Virus record (IMG/VR): IMGVR_UViG_3300035180_003391
Coordinates: 1 to 36,482 of that record
Direction: 5' to 3' (one strand)
DNA from: a virus
Length of the DNA stretch: 36,482 bases
The notes beneath the pieces are model-generated. The model was not told where the DNA came from, did not search any database, and was given only the letters and a program-made list of their open reading frames with translations. This document shows positions 27,401 through 32,223 of this stretch, piece by piece. Both the position numbers and the translations under genes were made by a program. The stretch's first letter is position 1. Every line of letters begins with the position of its first letter.

Positions 27401-27826
27401 GAAGGCGCTCTTGCCCACGACATTGAAGCGAGTCTCGAGCTCACCGTTCTGCCGCCGTCTCGTGTACGCGCCAGGCTTGAGCTGCCACTGGTTGTCGAAC
27501 TGATACTCGCGCCCGTTGAGGATGTACGAGTACCTCTGCGTCGTCTTCGGCAGCTCGGCGAGACGAATCTTCCGCTGGTCCACCACGGTGCCCGTGGCGT
27601 TGTCGACGAGGCGCATGTGCCCGTAGATGGGCACCGCAAAGCTCTCTCCTGCGAGCTTCGCTTTGTGCTGACCGCGGATGTCATCCGGGTGCAGGTCGTC
27701 CTTGGCCTCGACCTTATCGAGATGAAGGGTCTGGAACTTCCCCTTCATAGGAAAGTGGGACTGGATACCCTCGAGCGTCCGGTCGCGGAAGTGGGCGAAC
27801 GCTTCCTTCGTGTCGAGGTGTGACAT
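21455..27826 (-). CDS. rpoBC: Single-chain DNA-directed RNA polymerase, beta and beta-prime fused (2123 aa)
   Basis: The beta part (1 to about 1002) has the LNGREYQFDNQWQLKPGAY segment, a rifampicin-pocket-like region from 341 (NPIEMIAKSQQ, MGPGGIKSEQ, INTPEGSKTG), RVAYMPFKGYNFEDG, and VGDKMAGRYGNKG (769-781, catalytic lysines). It ends at a KGSGVNIE clamp segment. Within about ten residues beta-prime begins (SPLTDRHILAM, GLFDEKLTGG). The catalytic Mg2+ loop NADFDGD is at 1397-1403, the bridge-helix/trigger-loop region at about 1675-1750 (WTQMHGARRG), and the second zinc site is kept (CEHDHGLCQKC). The N-terminal beta-prime zinc finger is missing. At 2123 aa it is far shorter than the E. coli pair (about 2750 in total). 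GGAG lies 6-7 bases before the ATG. No alpha, omega or sigma gene was seen. It is coupled to the spike gene and so probably late-expressed. Confidence 0.97.
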   Translation of the reverse strand: MSHLDTKEAFAHFRDRTLEGIQSHFPMKGKFQTLHLDKVEAKDDLHPDDIRGQHKAKLAGESFAVPIYGHMRLVDNATGTVVDQRKIRLAELPKTTQRYSYILNGREYQFDNQWQLKPGAYTRRRQNGELETRFNVVGKSAFDMVFDPGTKQLRVDYNKAKLPVYPLLKSLGVDDDSIEKHLGKEVLEANKAARGLAGTLEKFYKTEKRVEAPSKAEAEKHFIETMQASKMKPEATAITLGKPLDHVNGEAMLLAAKKLMQVQAGHPEDDRDSLIFKDLRSGGDYVYDKMRGAAKSINLKSMRKLNTAKNIHDIIKFDTFNEPVKQAFNKNSACNPATQINPIEMIAKSQQTTIMGPGGIKSEQQIMQEAKFVNPSHLGYLDPINTPEGSKTGVSLRLPVGVKKVGNQPMIPLYNLKTGHTEDVPPGTFFTSKVVLPDQITWKDGKPHAISATVKMAGHGNDIVEGKLSEAQYAMRHPSQLFDMTSNLIPYLGNSNGNRASMATRHMEQSISLLHREAPLVQVSTGVDKHGMRSFEEVVGSYASHSTPIAGTVKQVKDDGIVIHGDSGITHEVQIYNNYPLNDAKSVLHSTPVVKVGDKVKSGQLVADTNFSKNGSIALGTNLRVAYMPFKGYNFEDGVVISDSAARKLSSVHLYKPSLATDGGVKLSKSSFLIHQPGIYSKDQIVHIGDDGLPKMGSKVKPGDPLILAVKPFSLKDRTGEAAIRKSLTGAHTDRSLKWDGETEGEVVGIAHNKDGVHIHVKTIEPMQVGDKMAGRYGNKGIITMVLPDKEMPHTKDGKHIEVALNPSGIPGRMNVGQVLETALSKVALKTGKPIVVPSFTKDADVIHHVQDELKKHGISDTEELHDPGTGQSLGQTLVGFQHIIKLVHQVDKKVAVSSGMPAPHNPATYDINLQPKHGQRIGSLGLYAMLAHGAKANLREMQTWKGEGPDDASKAESKRWPSQHGEVWKAIQTGSPLPTPKSTFAFKKFEDLLKGSGVNIEKQGNQFMVSPLTDRHILAMTEARALPKAGERLEAKIDKKTGELKARTGGLFDEKLTGGHGGQKWSRIDLAEPIPNPVFERPIMALTGLSGKDYMSLVSGEKGIHSNGQLADVGRGAITGGAAIKQLLQNIDVKKDLAKSSELLKKAKPSEIDKTLKKVKYLQALDKLDMKPSEAYVLHHVPVLPPSMRPASPMADGNVKYADINQLYSDFAQVNEQLKDPILSRNLTDDGKKELRRNLYDGMKALTGYGVPYSKAEHKGLLHQLSGASPKTGFFQNVLAQKRQDLTMRSTIVPEPALGLDEMGLPKHHAIDLFRPFIVKKLQDMGAAPTPLDAQKLLLKTDNPHVHRALEKVMEERPVMLKRDPVLHKYGIQGFNAKIVEGNAIKIHPLVVGGFNADFDGDTMSVFVPISKEAVAEVHKMKPSQNIFAESSGNVAYMPSLESALGVYKLSLKGKDTGKSFKNPGEILSDVKSGSLHYADVVSLNGKKTTAGRVLLSTTMPEAMQSHILHDIETPLDKKGLSVLASTLGKNHKEEFDKSINKLKDLGNHASFGIIPIPMAGNTAANLTDPKKNVFVPIGTHTLSLKDFIPDAKMRDEVLDKAHGEVVAIKKLTLTPAEQHRRVVDVYMKADQKMHEKHDEKMKDNPSNLYMMHKAGMKPEWNQYKQMVIAPMLVQDSANRTIATPVDRSYSEGLDLASYWTQMHGARRGTVMKVQETSGPGALSKLLMASTMDMMVASPDCGTTRGILLGVGEKDIHDRVLAQDYKSGHIHLAAGSTLTPDVVGKVRAADKNAKMLVRSPLKCEHDHGLCQKCVGLSANGDFHPMGTNIGIIATQTIGERAVQLPMKAFHTGGVAEQGGGKAVDKFSMLEQLTMLPKKIANAATLAMRSGKIDKIDPTSTGVNVSVGGFRHFIGKDTAGNALHKPLGLSDWGGLHVGMHVDAGSSLSDPTRTVINPHDLYAATGSIDKVQNHLASEIYDVYRDEGIKRRHIETVVKAMSNLTKIVHPGDAEGILRGEFQPLSVIQKKNSDLVKQGLRPIEHTPTLKGVNMLPLSLQEDWMAKLQHQKLKTTISDAAAISAISHLHGTHPIPGMVYGAEFGVTSEKSNLPGYGHLKNVPKANY

Positions 27827-27932
27827 CGATTCTCCGCGTTGAGGTTACTCCACGGCCCGGAAACGCTGCAAGACGAACGATAGAGCGGGCATAAGAGTTT
27901 TGAGGGGCGATTCACGCCCTAAGGAGAAGCAC
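27827..27932. promoter_or_regulatory. Divergent intergenic region between RNAP gene and plus-strand operon
   Basis: These 106 bases separate two divergent starts, so promoters for both directions are expected here or just inside the flanking genes. No convincing bacterial -35/-10 pair was found. A CATAAG and a GATAGA are the nearest AT-rich elements on the plus strand. The promoter may be phage-specific. Confidence 0.45.
27904..27920 (+). promoter_or_regulatory. Short hairpin directly upstream of a ribosome site
   Basis: GGGCG-ATTCA-CGCCC forms a 5-bp stem with an extra G-U pair at the base. It ends just before AAGGAG (27921-27926), which lies six bases from the ATG at 27933. It could shield or stabilise the leader of the plus-strand operon. 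Its role is inference. Confidence 0.4.
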
Positions 27933-28001
27933 ATGCACGCAGACAACAAGGGCCAGGAGTATCAGGACAAGGTCGACGAGATGCTCGGAAGGAAGAAGTG
28001 A
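27933..28001 (+). CDS. Leader-sized small ORF (22 aa)
   Basis: AAGGAG six bases before ATG gives one of the best ribosome sites in the window, opening a 22-codon frame MHADNKGQEYQDKVDEMLGR followed by two Lys and TGA. The peptide is charged and helical. It is the first frame of the plus-strand operon. It may be a real micro-protein or a leader peptide that couples translation into the next frame, which starts 3 bases after its stop. Confidence 0.5.
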   Translation: MHADNKGQEYQDKVDEMLGRKK

Positions 28002-28004
28002 AGC

Positions 28005-28157
28005 GTGTGGCCCATCTTCTGGGGCGGCGTTGCTGCTGGGGTCTTCAACGGGCTGCTCACATGGGCCGGCAACAGGATGAGAGAACCCGAGGAGGAGGAA
28101 GATGATCATCAACCCGTACCTCCATCGGGAGGCATTAGTTACATACGGTGGCACTAG
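28005..28157 (+). CDS. Small single-span membrane protein candidate (50 aa), GTG start
   Basis: GTG at 28005 lies 3 bases after the preceding stop and has AGGAAG upstream at a loose distance. Residues 2-22 (WPIFWGGVAAGVFNGLLTWAG) form one hydrophobic segment, followed by an acidic EPEEEEDD patch. The frame overlaps the next gene by 56 bases, including its ribosome site GGAGGAGGAAG. A holin-like or membrane-anchor role is possible. The overlap also allows translational control of the next gene. Confidence 0.45.
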   Translation: MWPIFWGGVAAGVFNGLLTWAGNRMREPEEEEDDHQPVPPSGGISYIRWH

Positions 28158-28692
28158 GATTCTTCAGCAGGACTTCGGCCTCATCGGCGTTGTCCTGCAG
28201 GATCCGAACAATCCCTACAGACCCTGGACCATCTCCGCGCTGTATGCCCCCGTCTCCGCTAGAGCGGCGGGAGGCATCAGGGCGAAGCTCGTAGACCAAA
28301 AGGACTACATCACGTTCATCAACCAGATGGACTTGGAGGTTCTTCTCGAACTGGGTCGGCCGGGAACCCTGTGCAAATGGGCCAACAAGAAGTACGCGGC
28401 ACCTGGCGAGAACACGTTCTACGGATTCTGCGCTGACGATGATGACCTCATCGATGACCTGTACGATCGAGAACTCCTGCTGCGTGGTTCGAGCCTTACG
28501 GGGATCTTGGACCAGAGCAATGAAGTTCTACGACGTGTCCACCTCGAGGACTACGTTGATGTGGAGGAGTACCACATCATGATGTGGGATGCAGACCCGG
28601 AGACGGGCATCTGCCCAGACGTGCGCATGGAGACGATCGAGAAACGTTGGTCCCGTGTTGAGCGAAAGAAGGCTCCCTGGGAGGACGTCTGA
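28102..28692 (+). CDS. Unknown protein (196 aa), first long gene of the MoxR/VWA operon
   Basis: The ATG at 28102 is preceded by GGAGGAGGAAG, a very strong ribosome site. The protein is a soluble alpha/beta type with an acidic middle (CADDDDLIDDLYDREL) and a C-terminal basic/aromatic tail ending APWEDV. No domain is recognised. Its stop overlaps the next ATG (TGATG), so it is a cotranscribed partner of the Cys-rich and MoxR proteins. Confidence 0.8.
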   Translation: MIINPYLHREALVTYGGTRILQQDFGLIGVVLQDPNNPYRPWTISALYAPVSARAAGGIRAKLVDQKDYITFINQMDLEVLLELGRPGTLCKWANKKYAAPGENTFYGFCADDDDLIDDLYDRELLLRGSSLTGILDQSNEVLRRVHLEDYVDVEEYHIMMWDADPETGICPDVRMETIEKRWSRVERKKAPWEDV

Positions 28693-29237
28693 TGATCTCA
28701 CTGGAAGAGAGTCCGGACCCGGATGCGGACGACCCTCTGTACTTCGAGACCAAACACATGTGCCCCTGCTGCCAGGAGTACCTGGTCTACACCGACGAGG
28801 GGTTCCTCGTTGAAGTCACGGAGGCCGCACAAGACCTGGGGAAACTCCTCACCCAGCCCTTGAAAGGCGAGGATGGGGACTACTCGTTCGAGCCCTACAT
28901 CATGCACCTCATGTGCTGGGAGGAGGTACTCGAGCAGATGCGCGAAGCCACGCAGGACACCCCTTCGGTTGAATGCGTGGACGGCATCATCTACTGCAAA
29001 AGCTGCCTGAGCACGATCGGCAGCTTCGAGCCTTTCGTGGCTGCGTACTTCGGAGAGATCCGGGTCTCCACAAGAAACCCGAACCTCGTGAAGGACGACA
29101 AGTTCGAGAAGGACCCGGGCATGGATGCGTACTGCCTGGCCTGCATTGTTCATGTCTTCGAGGAACACTTCGAGGACTGGGAAGACTTGTTCGCCGAGTT
29201 CAATATCGGCGTGGAGGATGACGAAGATGAGTCTTGA
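28692..29237 (+). CDS. Unknown acidic Cys-rich protein (181 aa), possible zinc-binding
   Basis: Cysteines occur as C24-x-C26-C27, C75, C95, C102-x2-C105 and C148-x2-C151, suggesting one or two zinc sites. The rest is very acidic, especially the C-terminus (VEDDEDES). The start overlaps the previous stop and the end overlaps the MoxR start by 11 bases. It may be an adaptor or substrate of the MoxR/VWA pair. No named family was recognised. Confidence 0.8.
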   Translation: MISLEESPDPDADDPLYFETKHMCPCCQEYLVYTDEGFLVEVTEAAQDLGKLLTQPLKGEDGDYSFEPYIMHLMCWEEVLEQMREATQDTPSVECVDGIIYCKSCLSTIGSFEPFVAAYFGEIRVSTRNPNLVKDDKFEKDPGMDAYCLACIVHVFEEHFEDWEDLFAEFNIGVEDDEDES

Positions 29238-30606
29238 GCAGATCCTGTCCACGGCATTCCTGGTCCCCATGGGGGACCCGACGAACCCCAAGTGCATCTG
29301 GGGGTTGAACACGATGCTGTGGGGAGAGCCCGGCATCGGTAAGTCGGACCGGGTCGAAGCTGCTGCAGGGATGTGCGGATTGCCCGCCCGTACGACGTAC
29401 ATCCCGACCTGCCAGCCCGAGGATGCCTCGGGCTCTCCGTTCCAGAACACCTCGAAGCTGGCGGCGATGCTCGACAGCATCATCTTCACCCTCGACGAAT
29501 ACCTCGAGGACAAAGAGGGAGGGCTCGAGCTCCCCCTGCAGCAGGGCATCTTCGAGAAGTGGATGTCGGGCCTGACGGGCCAGTACAAGCAGAAGCCCGT
29601 CGGCCTGTTCCACCGCATCATCAAGGGCATGGCGAAGGTCTCCCGTCGCTACGGCGGGAGCTTCAGTCGCATCGAGCCCATGCTGCCTGGCATCAGCGAC
29701 CTGATGCTCGATGGACAGGGCGTCTGGTTCCTCGACGAGATCTCGAGCGCACGTCCTGCGGTTCAGGGAGGCTTCCTCGGGGCCACCCTGGGCCGCAGCG
29801 TCGGCGGACAGAAGCTCCCTCCCGGCGTCCGCATCGTCGCCGCAGGCAACCCCTCCGAGTCCGCAGCGGGCGGCTGGGACATGGAGCCGCCCATGGCCAA
29901 CCGCTGGTGCCACTGGGAGACCAAAGTGCCCTCGGACGACGAGTGGTGTGAATGGCTGAACAACGAAGACGGCACCCCCTCGGAGAGCATCGAGGATGGG
30001 CAGCGCAAGGTCATGGCGGGCTGGAACACGCACTGGCCGATCATCCGGGGGCTCGCCACCGGCTACCGCAATGCGAAGGCTCACCCGCTGCACGTGCTGC
30101 CGGCAGAAGGCACGAAAGAACGTGGACGTGCTTGGTGCTCCCCCCGCACGTTCAGCTGGGCGCTGCGTGCTTGGGCCACCTGCCGATGCCTCGGACTCGA
30201 CGACAAGTTCGCCATGCAGTTCATCGAGGGCTGCATCGGTGAAGCTGCGACTACTCCGCTCGCCGCATGGATCATCAACGCCGACATCCCAGATCCTCGG
30301 GACGTCCTGAATAACGGGTGGGCCATCGACAAGCGTCGGATCGACCGATGCGTTGCCGTGTACACCTCCGTCAACAACTACGTCCTCACCCGCAAGGACC
30401 CCGAGGAGAAGAAGGCCCTCGCCATAAAGGCTTGGCGGCGACTCGAAGAGAGCATGCACGCCAACCTCCTCGACATCACCGCACAGTATGCGAAGGCTCT
30501 CGTCATCGCCGGCCTCGACCGACAGGGAGGAGCTGACCTCGCAGACGCTTCTCGTCCCGTGATGCTGCGCCTCGTGAAGACCGGCGCCCACCAGATGCCC
30601 GTATGA
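29227..30606 (+). CDS. MoxR-type AAA+ ATPase (459 aa)
   Basis: I chose the ATG at 29227, with GGAGG about 9 bases upstream; the frame is open further back without a better start. Walker A GEPGIGKS is at 33-40, Walker B GVWFLDE at 165-171, and a sensor-1-like IVAAGNPS near 203-210, followed by PMANRW. The C-terminal 200 residues are a helical lid. MoxR ATPases typically work with a von Willebrand A partner to remodel or metallate protein complexes. Here the partner gene overlaps the stop by 4 bases. Compared with short MoxR proteins it has an insertion after Walker A (about 55-160), possibly for substrate recognition. Confidence 0.9.
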   Translation: MSLEQILSTAFLVPMGDPTNPKCIWGLNTMLWGEPGIGKSDRVEAAAGMCGLPARTTYIPTCQPEDASGSPFQNTSKLAAMLDSIIFTLDEYLEDKEGGLELPLQQGIFEKWMSGLTGQYKQKPVGLFHRIIKGMAKVSRRYGGSFSRIEPMLPGISDLMLDGQGVWFLDEISSARPAVQGGFLGATLGRSVGGQKLPPGVRIVAAGNPSESAAGGWDMEPPMANRWCHWETKVPSDDEWCEWLNNEDGTPSESIEDGQRKVMAGWNTHWPIIRGLATGYRNAKAHPLHVLPAEGTKERGRAWCSPRTFSWALRAWATCRCLGLDDKFAMQFIEGCIGEAATTPLAAWIINADIPDPRDVLNNGWAIDKRRIDRCVAVYTSVNNYVLTRKDPEEKKALAIKAWRRLEESMHANLLDITAQYAKALVIAGLDRQGGADLADASRPVMLRLVKTGAHQMPV

Positions 30607-31985
30607 GCACACCTGCTGAAATCGAAGAGGCCGAGCAGAAACTCGCGCTCGCTCGAATGATCCTGAAGGCCAAGGCGCCGTACTTCAGCCACATCTTCTA
30701 CGGGTTCGTGCCCGTAGCAGTGCCGGGCCTGAACACGATGGGCGTCACCAAGAACCTGGTCCTCTACTACGACCCGACGTGGCTGTTGACCATCGATACT
30801 CCGGAGAAGATCGCAGGAGCACTCTTCCATGAGTGCACGCACGTGCCAGGCCAGCACTGCGAGCGTTGCGAGACACTCCTGGGCAGCGACATCACCAACA
30901 CCCACCTCAACAAGCTCGCGGGCATCGCCTCAGACTGGACCATCAACCCGAACAACCGCGAAGCTGGCTGGGTACTTCCCGACGGAAAGGGCACCTACCC
31001 AGAGGACAGGAAGCATCCGAACGGGCTGTTGCTCGAGCAGTACTACGAGCTCCTCAAGAAAGAGACGAGCAAGCAGAGGCCCGAGAAGCAGAAGCAGCCA
31101 GGGAAGAAGGGCGGGGAGAAACAACCCGGAGGGAAGTCCCCACCCGCGCCCCCACAAGATCCGCCCGAAGGGGGTGAGCCCGGAGATGCCGGGGAAGAGC
31201 CGGGCATCGGAACCGGTGGCTGCGGCGGCATCGCAGGCAACCCCCGACCGTTCGAGAAGGAGCTCGACGAGAAGTACGGCCGCTCCAAGATCGAACAGCT
31301 GGCCATCATCAAACAGACGGCACAAGCCATCAAAGAGCACGTCGCCCAACATGGTCGTGGCTCTGTGCCTGGCAACGTCCTCGAGGAGCTCGAGAAGGTC
31401 CTCGAGAAGAAGTCGAAGATTCGCTGGCAGAAAGAACTCGACGTCGTGCTCAAGAAGTGCTGCGGACGCATCGAGGCAGGCGGGACTGACTTCTCCATGG
31501 CCCGTCCCTCGAAACGTTCCTATGCACGACAGCAGCTTCGACCTGGGCTCGTCGCCTATCAGCCGGAGGTGTGCTTCATCGAAGACACTTCCGGCTCGAT
31601 GGGGAAGCAGCAGATCATCGAGTGCACCATCCAGATGGTGGGCATCCTCAAGTCGCTCGGCATCGAGTCTGCTTGGTTCATCCAGGCAGACACGACGGTG
31701 GCCGCGCCTCCGAGGAAGATCCGCACGAGGGACCTGCTGAAGACCATGAAGATTCATGGTCGTGGCGGGACTGACTTCGACGAGGCCTTGAAGGCCGCAG
31801 AGAGGCTGAAGCCCAAGCCGGACGTCATCGTCTACCTGACCGACGGCGACGGTGGCGCCACATACAAGCCTCGAGGCATCGAGGTCGTGTGGTGCATCGT
31901 GCCGGCGCACTACAACAGGAAGCCCGACGCTTCCTTCGGACACGTCATCCTCATCACCCCCGAGGGGACGAAGAAGGTCGAATGA
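30603..31985 (+). CDS. Metallopeptidase-like plus VWA-domain protein (DUF2201-like, 460 aa)
   Basis: The N-terminal domain (about 10-150) has H76-E-C-T-H80, an HExxH zinc-protease-type motif, after a helical segment with ARMILKAKAPYFSHIFYG. This matches the putative metallopeptidase domain of the DUF2201 family. A Pro/Gly/Lys linker (about 155-215) follows. The C-terminal VWA-like domain has the MIDAS motif DTSGSM (from D328) and a later GGTDF. Families of this architecture are usually encoded beside MoxR ATPases, as here (ATGA overlap). Whether it cleaves protein or is a chaperone-like adaptor cannot be told from sequence. Confidence 0.9.
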   Translation: MSTPAEIEEAEQKLALARMILKAKAPYFSHIFYGFVPVAVPGLNTMGVTKNLVLYYDPTWLLTIDTPEKIAGALFHECTHVPGQHCERCETLLGSDITNTHLNKLAGIASDWTINPNNREAGWVLPDGKGTYPEDRKHPNGLLLEQYYELLKKETSKQRPEKQKQPGKKGGEKQPGGKSPPAPPQDPPEGGEPGDAGEEPGIGTGGCGGIAGNPRPFEKELDEKYGRSKIEQLAIIKQTAQAIKEHVAQHGRGSVPGNVLEELEKVLEKKSKIRWQKELDVVLKKCCGRIEAGGTDFSMARPSKRSYARQQLRPGLVAYQPEVCFIEDTSGSMGKQQIIECTIQMVGILKSLGIESAWFIQADTTVAAPPRKIRTRDLLKTMKIHGRGGTDFDEALKAAERLKPKPDVIVYLTDGDGGATYKPRGIEVVWCIVPAHYNRKPDASFGHVILITPEGTKKVE

Positions 31986-32170
31986 AACACATCACCAGCC
32001 GGATGAGTTGGCTGCCTGCTGCGCCGAACATCGCGCTCCAGGTCATGCTGAGCCACCCCACCCCTGACGGGACGGGCCACATCATCGACAGCTTGGACCA
32101 GACGCTACTTCGCTGCTCGGACTCATGGCGCTGGTACATCGAGCGCTGGAAGCACTACGGAAAGAAGTAG
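31982..32170 (+). CDS. Small unknown protein (62 aa) ending the plus-strand operon
   Basis: ATG at 31982 overlaps the VWA stop (ATGA). The frame starts MKHITSRMSWLPAAPN and ends in a Trp/Tyr-rich basic helix (WRWYIERWKHYGKK). A terminator hairpin begins 20 bases after its stop. No family is recognised. Confidence 0.65.
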   Translation: MKHITSRMSWLPAAPNIALQVMLSHPTPDGTGHIIDSLDQTLLRCSDSWRWYIERWKHYGKK

Positions 32171-32190
32171 CAGGAGTGGAAGAAGTAACG

Positions 32191-32216
32191 GCCCCCATGT
32201 GGGGGCTGTTCTTTTC
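32191..32216 (+). terminator. Rho-independent terminator of the plus-strand operon
   Basis: GCCCCC-ATGT-GGGGGC forms a 6-bp GC stem (32191-32206) followed by TGTTCTTTTC. It lies in the 53-base gap between the end of the plus-strand operon and the end of the convergent portal gene. It could act weakly in the other direction, but the U-tract is on the plus side. Confidence 0.8.
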
Positions 32217-32223
32217 TAGCTAC

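Noticed and set aside
21455-27826. Idea that the RNAP is a cellular rpoBC operon in a bacterial contig
   Set aside because: It is far shorter than cellular pairs, lacks the first zinc finger, has no ribosomal-protein neighbours and is overlapped by a phage spike gene.
29200-30612. 470-codon minus-strand frame opposite the MoxR gene
   Set aside because: MoxR Walker motifs on the plus strand make this a shadow.
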